DNA of 64,000 bases from Sodiomyces alkalinus F11 (Eukaryota > Ascomycota > Sordariomycetes > Glomerellales > Plectosphaerellaceae). Shown here piece after piece: positions 1 through 10,412 of this stretch. The stretch is from positions 965,200 through 1,029,199 of the forward strand of contig NW_021167080.1 of assembly GCF_003711515.1 (NCBI RefSeq). The letters are read 5' to 3'. The stretch's first letter is position 1; the number at the start of each line of letters is the position of its first letter. The translations under genes and the position numbers were made by a program. The notes beneath the pieces are model-generated. The model was not told the origin of the DNA. It saw nothing but the letters and a program-made list of their open reading frames with translations, and made no database searches.

Positions 1-1262
1 AGCGACGAGGACCTCGACGCTCTTTTAAAGCTATCGCGACTACCCTCGCGCGGTATATAACGCCTACGTAGGGCGTTATATAGCCTGCGTCGCTCTCCTA
101 AGCTATAGCACGAATAGCTCTCTTCCGTTTTAGGTAAGTATAACCTAAAGTAACTAACTAAAGACGATTACGTCTTTAAAAGCATGGAACTAATCGTCTT
201 CTTCTACGTGGACGATATTATTCTAATCTATAGGAAGGAATATTAAACTACTACTAATTCCCTTATATAATAGATATAGCAGCACTTTTAAGTAAGGGAC
301 CTCGGCCCACTTAAATAGTTCCTGGGGATTAGAGTGGTCGAGATCGCTAATAATATTGGCTTTAGCTTTTGCTCGAGAACTATATCACCGAAAATATTAA
401 GACGTTAGGGACAGATTTCCCCGTTAGTAGGCGTAGGGTTAAAAGCCCTTTTCCTTTTCCTAACGTTTTAGAACTAACTATTACCGACTAATAAGCCTTT
501 ATAGAATTAATCCACCTATATCTAGGGAAGGTCGGTTCTATTAATTACGCCGCCTATTAGACCCGGCCTAATATGTCTAAGGCCGCTTCGAGGCTTACCG
601 AATTTAATACTAACCCGTTAAAATAGTATCACGATATCGTAGATAGGTGTTTAAAGTACCTAGCCTTAACTAAGTCCCTATACCTTTACTTTAGACCACG
701 TAATAACAACCTATAGCACGCACTTTACTATACTTCTAACGCAGTCTTTAGGGACGACCGTGAGACTCGGTATAGCTCCTAAGGCTACACTATAGTATTA
801 TTCAGGGGTCCTATAGACTAGAAGGTAAATAAGCAAATAAGCGTCGTGACCTCTAGTACTAAAGCTAAGCTTATAGCACTTTCTGCTACTACCAAGTAGT
901 ATATCGCGATTAGGCGTTTAATTAAGGAACTAACCTTGACCTTTAAAAACGTGCCTTTAACGATATACTACGATAACGATTAAATAAGGATCCTTTTAAA
1001 GGCTCCACGCCCTTAGGTTATATCCAGATTAAAGTATCTAGATATCCACGCCCTTTAGATTCGATAGGTCGTTTAATAGAAGAAGGTCCTAATCGCCTGG
1101 ATCTCGACCTAAGAGATAGTTAGCGATAGGCTAATAAAGGTACTTCCCCCGCAGAAATATAAGGCGTTTATATATCTATTAGGGATAGAGGTCCTAAGCC
1201 AGGGGGCTTAAGGCAATTTATAAGAGGCGTGGTGCTAAGTTTAAAATTTATAGCCTAGATTA
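1..1262 (+). mobile_element. CopX: Ty1/Copia pol, reverse transcriptase end plus RNase H (RIP-damaged, cut by window start)
   Basis: This is the C-terminal part of a Copia polyprotein, read through many TAG/TAA stops. The reverse transcriptase catalytic box F-Y-V-D-D-I is readable at about 202-219. The stretch corresponding to the usual KYL..TK.LGL.Y is at about 650-700. The Copia RNase H block (S-D-A near 735, then GGPIDWK-like, then T-S-S-T-x-A-x-L-x-ALS-like) spans about 735-905. The last conserved part, like the IADGLTK end, lies near 1130-1160. Stops sit where Gln or Trp is expected, which fits CpA to TpA mutation rather than random decay. Gag, protease and integrase lie outside the window. 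The family call is firm; the name is only local. Confidence 0.85.
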
Positions 1263-1694
1263 ACCGTTATTTTGGTGCCCTCTAGATTATTATTTGGGCA
1301 CCCTTTTTTGATGTTTTGACGTAGTTTTAGGGTTAATTTGACTACCTGTTTTTACACGTTTTTGACGTTTTTGAGTATAAAAAGAGCGCGCTTTTCAATA
1401 AGCCGTTTAACCATTGGATTGATATCTAGGCTCTATTTTACCCTAGATTTACGGCTTTAATTAAGCAGAACAGTCAGTATTAATCCTGTAGTTCTAGGGG
1501 TGTGTGTTAGATGCCACCACACACTTATCGGGGTGTGACTTACGCTATTTATATACTTGGATAGAGTACTTCCGACCGATATATCCACATCGATTTCCCC
1601 TCCTTTTACCTTATAGTTAGACATTTCCGCAGAGTATCTTTTACTCTTCTTCAATATACACACACATCTTTTGCGTACCTTATTTGTGTGCTGA
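1263..1694 (+). repeat. LTR-like segment downstream of CopX, little affected by RIP
   Basis: This stretch sits between the end of the Copia pol and the first base shared with the GypA copies (about 1695). Unlike its neighbours it keeps many TG and CA dinucleotides, for example around 1495-1545 and 1655-1695. It has a TATA-like GTATAAAAAG at about 1375-1384. Position after pol and a possible promoter suggest the Copia 3' LTR, but the window holds no second copy to define its ends. A 68-codon minus-strand frame here has no recognisable features and is not called. Confidence 0.45.
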
Positions 1695-3412
1695 TAATAA
1701 GCTATATAGGGAGCTAGCGAGTCTTCTAGTACCTTAGCGCCCCTCTATAAAGATATCTATTAACTTTATCACGGACCTACTACCGGTTTATAGCGCGACT
1801 ATAGACAGGAAACAGGATACTATTCTTATTGTAGTATACCGCCTAATAAAGTACTCGGTTTTTATCCCCTTAAGTAGTAGCCTAATAGCATAAGGACTTA
1901 CCGAGTCTCTATAGCATCACGTCTTCCGCACTTTTAGTCTACCTAATAGTATTATATCAGACTAAGGCTCCTTATTTACAAGTCGTTTTTAGGTAACTTT
2001 ATATCGGTGCCTCGGCACCGTATATCGCCTTTATATAGCGTAGCACCTATAAACGGATAGATAGACAGAGCGACAGAATCAGAACCTTAAGCACTATCTA
2101 CGTGTATTCTACTTATCAAAACAGGATAACTAGGTTAACCGGCTGCCGTTAGCAGAGTTTACCTATAATACAGTATAGCACTCTACGATACGTTATACCC
2201 TATCCGATACCCTAATAGGCTATAACCTAAGGGGACCTAATAAGGTATAACTACCCAGGGCAGGCGAGGTTCGTGCTACTAAGGCTAAGCGCCGTGCGGA
2301 GCACCTTATAGCCTAGCGCCGATCTATCTTGGACCTTATTAAAAGGACGTATACTTCCTACGAACGATATTATAATAACGGTTATACCTAGCATTCTTTT
2401 AAGGTCGACGAGTATATTCTACTATCCACGAAGAATATCTGATAGAAGAGGCCCTCTAAAAAGCTTAGCGATAAGTTTATCGGGCCGTATAAAGTAACTA
2501 AGATTATCGGCACGTATAGCCTGGCTTACTAGTTAGCACTACTAAAAGGTATAAGGATCTATAACGTGTTCTCGGTTTCCCTGCTAAAACTATAGAGGTC
2601 CCGCGATAAATTATAACCGGAACCACCTCCTAAGGTCAACGTCGAACCGGATTCTGATAAGTATAAGGTCGAAGCTATCCTAGACTATCGATATCAGAGT
2701 AAGCGATACTAGTACCTAATTAAATAGGCCGGCTATAGCGATAAAGAAAATACCTAGGAGCCGAAGTGGAACGTCCCCGATAACCTCGTTAACGCCTACT
2801 TTAAAGCGAGACTATCTAAGAACTATATAGGGTCACACACTATCTCTAATAAGGACCCTATAAAGATAACGTAAGGGTATTATCACGCACCCTTTCCTCC
2901 TTACGGACGACGAGACCTACTAGGAACTAAATAAGTTTATACACTATCGTATATATCGGCCATATTAGCCTAGAAAAACCCTTTAGTAGGCCGTGGAGAT
3001 ACATTCTTAGGCAAGGACCCTCCCTTAACCCAGACGGGGACTATATAGGCGTTACCGCCTCGGTTACTATTTTCTTCCTTTTAAGCATTTTACTCTCGAT
3101 CTCTATTCTTCCTTTTAAGCACCTTACTCTTATTCTCTATCTCTTCTTTCGAACGCAACGCCCCTTAAACCCCATTCCTCTTCCTTAGGCATAATAGCTT
3201 ATCGCCCTTAAACTCTATTTACCTCTGCTTTTTCCCTTAATTAACCGTCACGATAGAACACGATTATATTATAGTGAAGTATAGTTAAAACCGTCAGGGT
3301 TATAATAGGAATACCCCAAAACTAGTTAAAAAACAAAAAAGGAAAAACCTAACCCGAAGGCTAGTAAGAAACCTAAAAAGAAAAACCCGTTTTCTCTATA
3401 TATATTATCCTA

Positions 3413-4630
3413 TTACGCCCCTAAAAAGATATCCTTAAACCCCACTAACTTATTATCCAGAGGGGTAGGCTCCCGCCCAGCCACCTTATTACTATTATCC
3501 TGTATATATACCTGGCTCTGCCCCGTGGCAGTAGCAGCCGTTCTCCCCTCTTGCCCATCACCCGCAGATAGTATTAAAGGCCGAAGAGATAGAGGCGTCT
3601 TCGCCTTCTACTTCTTCTTCTTCTTCTCTAATAAAGGAGTTAAGGGCGTTAGAGCCTTCTTCCCCTTACCCTTCTTCACTAATATAGTCGGCACTATATC
3701 GTCATCGTCAGGCACTTCGTAGGGATCTAGTAGACCCTAAGGACCTTACGGCATAAAGTCTTAAGGTTATGCAGAGCCACCGTTACTAAATATATCGTCA
3801 CCTATAAAGCTAACCCCCGCGGGGGCTAAGGAAGACCCTAAGGGTATAGGTATACCACCTTCCGTGGCCTAAGCCTAGGCTAGGTTAAGGGCAGTTATCT
3901 ACTTAAAAGCAGCGGCCGTATATTCCTAGGCCGTAAGGTCGCGCTAGTATAATACTTGGCGTTACTATTCGATATTAAGCCGCTACTACTTAATGGTAAA
4001 GCGCTACTACTATAGCTCGATAAATTACTTAAGGAGCGACTCTATACTATTAAGCCTCTCGTGGATATCTTCCGCCGTTTTTTAGCGGGCGTTAGTAACT
4101 TCCTTAGCTTAACGCCGAGTAGCTATAGCTTCCTCGGCAGCCCACCGGTTAACCTCTAGCGTCGCTTAACCCAGAGCCTCTCTAAGGATAACCTAGTATC
4201 GGACTACGATAGCCTAATACTATATAGGATTGGTAAGGGATTATAGTTAAAGAGGGCGTAACACTTATACGACGACTCTTATTTAGACTACCTTTCTCGA
4301 TAACGATAACTAAAACCTTTTACAGCTACTCGGCAGCGTTCTTACCAGTAATAGGAAGCAATTATATATATTAGAAAACAGGACCACGGAGTCGTCTATA
4401 AAGGAAGGGGCTATAGGGGATAATAATAAAGATATATAACTTACCACGCGGCATTTAAGGCTATTATACTCGGAGCAGTAATAGTATTTATTTATATACC
4501 GACCGTTATTAGCGTATCGATATATCACGGCCTTAATAGTATACGCCTTTTCCTTAAAGTTAATCGCCACTAACTTAACTATATAACGTATATAGGGGGC
4601 CCTTAGATCCCCGCCTATACCAATATCCAT
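3413..4630 (-). pseudogene. GypA antisense ORF, copy 1: unidentified, cysteine-rich N-terminus and lysine-rich C-terminus
   Basis: This is an RIP-damaged coding region on the strand opposite to pol, between the chromodomain and the LTR. It would start at ATG 4630-4628 with MDIGIGGDLRAPYI. The next 60 residues have several Tyr codons (TAT) that RIP can make from Cys (TGT). Where the two copies differ, some are still Cys, so the original was probably rich in Cys and perhaps zinc-binding. A middle part has heptad-like E/K/L spacing (around ITDARQKTAEDIHERLNSIE). The C-terminal 107 codons (3413-3733) hold one stop, with DPYEVPDDDDIVPT followed by KKGKGKK and a lysine run. The open frame breaks near 4310; an intron may lie there. 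I do not recognise the family. Confidence 0.5.
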
Positions 4631-5533
4631 TACTCTCTAGCGTAGAGTAACCGGCGGCGTAGTAGTCGATAATAACGTAGCCGTAGTAAGAGTAGGAGGC
4701 GCTAGCGTAGCTAGCTATAGGGCTAACTACCTAGCGGACTATAAGGTCGATACCGTAGTCGTGGTCTTAAGCCTCTTAGAGGCCCGCGTTATACTTGTAG
4801 GAGTAGCGGCGTGTTTATTATTATTATCTTTATAGGAAGGTATAGTGACTACGCGTGGTTAGCTAGTATTATAGATTAAAGACGTGTGGGAACTACTTAT
4901 AAGATAGTAGTTATTTAACTATTTAAGACTGTAAATCGTTAGTATATAATATTATAGATTGGGCGGAATTCACTAAAATGGTAGCACGATCGAAAAGAAT
5001 TAAGTATAGAAGAAGAAGAAAAGAATAGGAAAAGGGAATAACGGCAGGTTACGAGATATCCCTAATAGTAGTTATATAAGCACCTATTTTTAGTATAAAG
5101 AAGGAAGCTACGAAATTCACGGAAAAAGTAACGATAGGCCCTATATAATACCGGCTTCGGGAGCCATTATATAGATTAAAGGGATAACCCGGAAGGATAA
5201 AGAGATAGATTAAAAGACCCTAAGAGGAACTAGACTAAAACCTATAGGAATCCTAGTAAGGATAACGCCGGGTTGGAGGATAAGGGTAGAATAGTTTCTA
5301 TTAATTGACTAAAGGGGATAAAGGGAGAGAGGGTATAACCGGGTTAGAGTTACGGCTAAGAAGGCTCCGTATAGGAACCAGGCGGGGACCTATTAGGGTC
5401 ATGTCATAGAAGGCTGTAGTTCGGGGTATTAGGGGATTTAGGGACGGACTCGGAGACTAGGTTTTCGGAGGAGCTAAAAGGCCGGCACGGATCAGGCGCT
5501 CCTAAGGACAGGAGTATTTAGGGGAGGTCGCTA

Positions 5534-5885
5534 TACTAGGTACCTATAGTAGTAGTCATAATAAGTCCCTAGTATACACTTATAAGGGTCCAGATATACC
5601 TAGTCTAAGACCTCTTAAGGCATAAATAAGGTAAGTCATCACACGGTAAATAGAATAGTCTCTTAAAGGAAATAAGGCAGCCCTTAAGGAAGCAAATAAG
5701 CAGTCCTCGAGGAGTGAAACGTAGTCTTAAGGAGCGAGGGAGCCTCCCCTTTAAAGGGGGAGGCTAGCGATTAATCTAACTCTTTAGCTATATCTATATT
5801 CTCACCCCGTTATAATTCTATTATAATTACACCTAGTTCCTTACTTAACCCTACCTTTTCACTCTTTACGACTACCTATTTAATA
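5534..5885 (+). repeat. 3' LTR of GypA-0
   Basis: A 352-base copy of the GypA LTR. Its start TACTAGG corresponds to TGTCAGG in the intact solo copy, and its end TTTAATA to TTTGACA, both by CpA/TpG to TpA changes. Inside is the family's GGGAGCCTCCCCTTTAAAG block followed by a G-rich then GGAGGC stretch (5748-5766), able to pair with itself. Other copies are at 15217, 16497, 18907 and 56740. Confidence 0.9.
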
Positions 5886-6760
5886 ACGCTGTATATATAA
5901 ACAGGGCGATTTACGCTAGCTTATACCTAGTCTTACCCTATACGGCGATATAGCTATCTAGTCTATGATAAAAGATCTCGGGTATTCACGTTATATTCGC
6001 GCTCGCCGTATTAACCTCGAAGAAGTCTATAAACGTAAACGCCTCTCCTTCGCTATTAATATACTAGAGCTCTTCCTAACGCCTAACGACTAGATTAATA
6101 ACCCTATCGTTATAGCTAATAAAACCTAGGCTATAAACGATTCGCTCTAGAAGTAATAGGTAACGGTTCACGATATAGAACGCCCCAAAGACTTCCTGCT
6201 GCTTCGGAGGAACCCTAAGGGATAGATATTTTAAGGCTATATTTTAGGGCGTATAAAAGGGCCCTATTATATCTAGCCGAAGGAGTATAAAGGCGTTAAC
6301 GGGGATAGATTCGTCGAGTGTATCTACCTGAAGATTAATAGCTTTATAGAAGAGCGACTGCTTTATAAGATATATTAACACGACGGTACGCCCTCCTATA
6401 GATCACGGAAGGTTAAGGAGTAGCTTTAAGACTACGATATTATCTTAATTAACTACCCCCGCTACTCCCCTAATCTCGCTCCTATAAAGTATATATAGTT
6501 TAAGATAAAGATATAGATTAAGGACTAATATCTATAGCTATAATAGATAGGAAGTAAAGAATTAAAGACAGCTATTAAGGCTACTTAGGAGGCTATTAAT
6601 AGGAGGTTTTTAGAGTCTCTTATTCGTACGATACCGTAGCAATTATATTAGGTTATTAAGAGGGATAGAGGTTATACAGATTTCTGATTTTTTTAATAAT
6701 AGTGTTAAGGACGGAATTATAATTTTTCTACGGGTAGAAGTACTTAGAAATACTATTACT
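5886..6760 (+). mobile_element. Tc1/mariner-like DNA transposon remnant (DDE transposase)
   Basis: Read through stops from about 5960 to 6700, this is a Tc1/mariner-type transposase. The box containing the second catalytic Asp is readable as H-D-G-T-P-S-Y-R-S at about 6379-6405. The following P-R-Y-S-P-N-L-A-P-I-K block, near the third catalytic residue, is at about 6455-6490. Upstream there is a G-P-Y-Y-I-x-P-K-E-Y-K-G-V stretch and an R-x-N-L-E-E-V-Y-like region. The element abuts the GypA LTR at 5885. I could not identify terminal inverted repeats or the TA duplication, so both ends are approximate. Confidence 0.65.
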
Positions 6761-7249
6761 TTCCTCCTATATAGATATACTTTTACTTACATGGTCTCTT
6801 ATTATCCCTGGCCAGTCATTTTCGAGATATAGGGAAAAGTATTAAGCTAACGTTTCTAACCCCGGCAGAGGTGTACTTACCTACATAATTACCTAAGGCC
6901 CCGTTCGACGACGCTCACAAGCTGGCGGAAAGCTATCAAGGAGTCATAAGGTACCTTAGGTACCTTAGGTACAGACACAAAGAATCCTGGTGGACCCGAG
7001 AACGAGGCCGATATCGCTTCGGCAGTGGTAATATTTAGCGTATATGTACCTGGAGATATCGCGTTTGACTGGTAGTTTCCCACCTTTGTGGCAAGGGACA
7101 GGTACGAAAAGTACCTTAGGAAAATCCTCAGATCCCCAAATTCCATACCTTGCCTGTCTCGTCGCACGTTTTCGCAAACCAAAGAGGCCGTCTTGAGCCC
7201 AATCATAATCGGAACGACGATCCCCAGTTGTCCGCCTGCGGCATTGATC
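6761..7249. other. Transition from RIP-altered DNA to the gene island; upstream region of the dehydrogenase gene
   Basis: CA and TG reappear from about 6780 and base use looks normal from about 6860. A short repeated unit built on GTACCTTAG occurs at 6950-6973 and once more at 7104-7113. Reading frames here on both strands show no recognisable protein. The region probably holds promoter and 5' leader of the downstream gene. Confidence 0.5.
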
Positions 7250-8974
7250 ATGGCTCCTCGTCCAACGGCGCTACTGTCAGCTCTCAGAGCAGTCCGCCGA
7301 CCAAGACTGCCCTTCTCCCCACAAGTGATCCAACATCGTACACCGGCCCGGATTCAGAACCTGGCATCGCTGCGCCTCTTTACCACCACCATCGGTCGAC
7401 GAGCCCCCGATTTAAGTGCCGATGCGAAGAAGATTAAGCTCACTTCCGCCTCCTATCCAGACCTACAGCGGGACCCGAGATTCACTCAGCTCACGGAGCG
7501 CCACGTCGCCCACTTCAAGAAGCTCCTCGGAGAGGCCGGAGTCATTGACGGCGTCACGAGAGACGCGACAGATGACATCCAGCCGTTCAATGAAGACTGG
7601 ATGCGCAAGTACCGTGGCGAGAGCCGGCTCGTCCTCAAGCCTGCTTCCACCGAGGAGGTGAGCGAAGTCCTGAAATACTGCAACGAAGAAAAGCTCGCGG
7701 TTGTCCCGCAAGGCGGCAACACCGGTCTCGTCGGCGGCTCGGTCCCCGTGTTCGATGAGGTCATCATCAACATGAGCCGGATGAATCGCATTCATTCCTT
7801 TGACGAGGTTAGCGGAACCCTCGTCGTCGACGCGGGCGTCATCCTGGAAGTTGCGGATCAGTACCTCGTCGAGCGAGGGTACATTTTCCCGCTTGACCTT
7901 GGTGCGAAGGGCTCGTGCCAGATTGGCGGTAACGTTGCCACGAATGCCGGTGGCTTGCGCTTGCTGAGGTATGGAAGCCTGCACGGCAACGTCCTGGGCC
8001 TCGAAGCGGTCTTGCCCGACGGAACCGTCGTGGACGACCTCTGCATGCTGCGCAAGAACAACACGGGCTATGACCTCAAGCAACTTTTCATCGGCGCCGA
8101 GGGCTCTCTCGGCATCATCACCAAGGTTTCCGTGATATGTCCCCAACGCTCCAGCGCTGTCAACGTCGCCTTCTTCGGCCTCGAGTCCTTCGACAAGGTC
8201 CAGCAGGCCTTCCGAGCGGCCAAGGGCCAGCTTTCCGAGATTCTCTCCGCCTTTGAGCTCATGGACGCAACCAGCCAACGGCTCGTTCACGACGTGAGGC
8301 AAACCCAGAAGCCATTGGAAGGCGATCATCCCTTCTACTGCCTCATCGAAACCAGCGGTTCGAACGGCGATCACGACTACGAAAAGCTCGAATCGTTTTT
8401 GGAGGACGTCATGTCCAGGGAAATTGTGTCCGACGGCGTCCTGGCGCAAGACGCTACACAAGCCAAGTCCCTTTGGTCCTGGCGGGAGGGTATTCCCGAG
8501 TGCCTTGGTCACTGGGGAGGCACCTACAAGTACGACGTGTCTATCCCCCTGAGCGACCTATACAAGCTCGTCGAAGAGACCCAGGCGCGAATGGAAGAGG
8601 CCGGTCTGGTGGGCAACGATGACAGTTACCCCGTTGTGGGCGTCGTTGGGTACGGACACATGGGCGATTCCAACCTCCATCTCAACGTGGCTGTCCGGCG
8701 GTACGACCCAAGCATCGAGCAAGTTCTGGAGCCATTCGTATACGAGTGGATTCAATCGAGAAATGGCAGCATCAGCGCGGAACATGGCCTCGGTCTCGCA
8801 AAGAAGAAGTTTATCGGCTACAGCCGGTCAGAAACCATGGTTGGCCTAATGAAGAATATCAAGGATCTTTACGATCCCGTAAGTTCTTTTGCTACATTCT
8901 CTCCACTACCGTACTACCGTGATTTGCTCATTCTGTTCCAGAACGGTATCATGAACCCCTACAAATACATTTAA
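7250..8974 (+). CDS. DLD2: FAD-linked D-2-hydroxyglutarate / D-lactate dehydrogenase, mitochondrial (DLD2 family)
   Basis: Predicted 553-residue flavoprotein that oxidises D-2-hydroxyglutarate (and often D-lactate) to the keto acid, probably in the mitochondrial matrix. The start at 7250 gives an N-terminus rich in Arg, Ser and Ala with almost no acids, a typical import presequence. The frame is open back to an ATG at 7088, but that adds 54 residues without the look of the family. FAD-binding motifs are [12 protein letters not shown] at residues 153-164 and NVATNAGGL further on. The C-terminal domain has [13 protein letters not shown] (about 469-480) and EHGLG (511-515), with His residues used for metal and substrate binding in this family. 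A 63-base GT-AG intron at 8879-8941 must be removed to give the usual C-terminus [14 protein letters not shown] join(7250..8878, 8942..8974). The yeast-style symbol is by family; DLD2 and DLD3 cannot be separated here. Confidence 0.93.
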   Translation: MAPRPTALLSALRAVRRPRLPFSPQVIQHRTPARIQNLASLRLFTTTIGRRAPDLSADAKKIKLTSASYPDLQRDPRFTQLTERHVAHFKKLLGEAGVIDGVTRDATDDIQPFNEDWMRKYRGESRLVLKPASTEEVSEVLKYCNEEKLAVVPQGGNTGLVGGSVPVFDEVIINMSRMNRIHSFDEVSGTLVVDAGVILEVADQYLVERGYIFPLDLGAKGSCQIGGNVATNAGGLRLLRYGSLHGNVLGLEAVLPDGTVVDDLCMLRKNNTGYDLKQLFIGAEGSLGIITKVSVICPQRSSAVNVAFFGLESFDKVQQAFRAAKGQLSEILSAFELMDATSQRLVHDVRQTQKPLEGDHPFYCLIETSGSNGDHDYEKLESFLEDVMSREIVSDGVLAQDATQAKSLWSWREGIPECLGHWGGTYKYDVSIPLSDLYKLVEETQARMEEAGLVGNDDSYPVVGVVGYGHMGDSNLHLNVAVRRYDPSIEQVLEPFVYEWIQSRNGSISAEHGLGLAKKKFIGYSRSETMVGLMKNIKDLYDPVSSFATFSPLPYYRDLLILFQNGIMNPYKYI

Positions 8975-10412
8975 GGGCCGATCTTCGGCGAATCGATGAA
9001 TGCGCACCCGATATCGATTTCTCAGCTCCGATATTCTTGTTTGTTTCGACCTAAAAGCCCACTTCCCAGATCTGATCAGGATCATCATGATCATGTTGGC
9101 ATGATCCGACCACAGTTTCTCCTTTTATTTTTTTACCTTACATATCGCACTGTCCCTCTGTAAATCCAGGGGGACATTTCCAGTTTCGAATTGGATATAT
9201 CCTGGTACATAGATCACCAGATTCGTTCTCAACGTTATATACTCGCCGTTGTTTAGATGGATACCAAAAGAAGAAGACGGGGATTGACAGCATGGATTGA
9301 CGGTGTTTTTCGAGCGTGCTGCTTTCTTGGGCGTTTTCCTGCTCCTCTAAATCCTGTCACCTTATGACACGGAAGAACGCGTGCGAGACGGAGTACGGAT
9401 ACAGAAAAACAATCTCTAAGCTTGAGCTCTCTGGCTTATCGGCAGCGACAGCTGCAAACCCATGACATCCCGCAGGGCAAGGAAGCGATCCTGGGACATC
9501 CAGTGTCAGCTCTCATTTGCCCCTTTTTTGTGCGCTTTCGATAACGACCAACGAGAGTTCGAGGACGCCTTAACATCCTTCACATCCTTCAAGTGGGCCT
9601 TCTGACCCCTGCAGCCCTACGACATGAATGACATTGCTTTGCTGGCTGTCGCGCTTTTCTAGGGGGCACCTTCACGACAAGTCATGGCCATTAGCTGCCT
9701 GGTACCAAGCAGAGTCATGGCCGACCCCTGAAGTCCTGGCGTTCTTACGTACCACTTCATTCATCCTTACTTTCCGTTTCGGGGGCTTTCTCACGGGATG
9801 GCGAGTCCTGGCTGGCTGATGAACCGTCCGCCCGTCTTTCTCCTTCGGACCTATGCCCGTAATGGCTTGATATAATAATGTTCATCTACTAATAACTCAA
9901 CCGTCCATCTGCTGCCTCCCGCACGTCATTCGCCCGTTGCTGTCCTAGGTTAGATGAGCACGGAGTTCTGATACCCCAGGCTTCATCTCTCGTAGCGTCG
10001 TAGAGCTGCCCCTGTCCGTCCATCGCTAGGATTGGCCAACCCTGTAGGAAGTACGCGATTGAGAGGAACTGTGAACTGTGAGCTGTGAGCTGTGAGCTGT
10101 GAGCTGTGAGCTGTGAGCTGTGAGCTGTGAGCTGTGAGCTGTGAGCTGTCCGCTATAAGAGTCTATCCGTGATGCCCGAACATCGTCTCCGTTCTATTTT
10201 CCCTGGATAGAGTGAACGTGTATTCTCGGCGATGAAGGCAAAGTTGAACCTATATATCTCTCCTCGCTCTCGGACTAACTGGTCACGCCTGAGAGCGCAC
10301 TTACACCAGCCCATGTCGTCCAACACCCCAATATTCCACTTCTCTAGAAAGAGCATCTTCTTCATCCACCGCTCGCGACTGCCACCGTTTTTGCATGGCG
10401 CACCAACTATCT
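8975..10412. other. Intergenic region between the dehydrogenase and regulator genes
   Basis: About 1.4 kb with normal CA/TG content, so not RIP-altered. I see no conserved frame; short ORFs (for example 9628-9819) have no family features. It holds the 3' end of the dehydrogenase transcript, a heptamer array at 10067-10150, and presumably the promoter of the downstream regulator. Confidence 0.6.
10067..10150 (+). repeat. Heptanucleotide minisatellite, 12 units of AGCTGTG type
   Basis: Twelve consecutive 7-base units: two AACTGTG, nine AGCTGTG and a last AGCTGTC. The array ends about 260 bases upstream of the regulator's ATG, so it lies in its promoter or leader. The CA/TG-rich unit is fully intact, showing the region has not been subject to RIP. 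Confidence 0.95.

Larger units (their letters stand above)
1695..5885 (+). mobile_element. GypA-0: 3' half of a Ty3/Gypsy chromovirus (integrase, chromodomain, antisense ORF, 3' LTR)
   Basis: It matches the right part of GypA-2 (52828-57091) collinearly. The integrase core is readable from about 1740 (D-F-I-T-D-L followed by I-L-L-I-V-V-Y-R-L-x-K-Y). The tail leads to a chromodomain at about 2660-2815 (V-E-A-I-L-D-Y-R, then A-G-Y-S-D, then E-P-K-W-N-V-P). After pol come a pyrimidine-rich stretch with short degenerate repeats (3066-3240), an antisense coding region (3413-4630), about 900 bases with no frame I can read, and the LTR. A purine-rich tract near 5520-5530 lies just before the LTR, as expected for plus-strand priming. 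Everything upstream of integrase is lost at the junction near 1694. Confidence 0.85.

Noticed and set aside
3525..3722. Plus-strand frame of 65 codons with a Phe run
   Set aside because: It is the complement of the lysine-rich end of the GypA antisense ORF, which is longer, found in two copies and looks more like protein.
7463..8512. Minus-strand frame of 349 codons
   Set aside because: Lies wholly inside the dehydrogenase gene on the other strand; no family features; typical shadow of a GC-rich coding exon.
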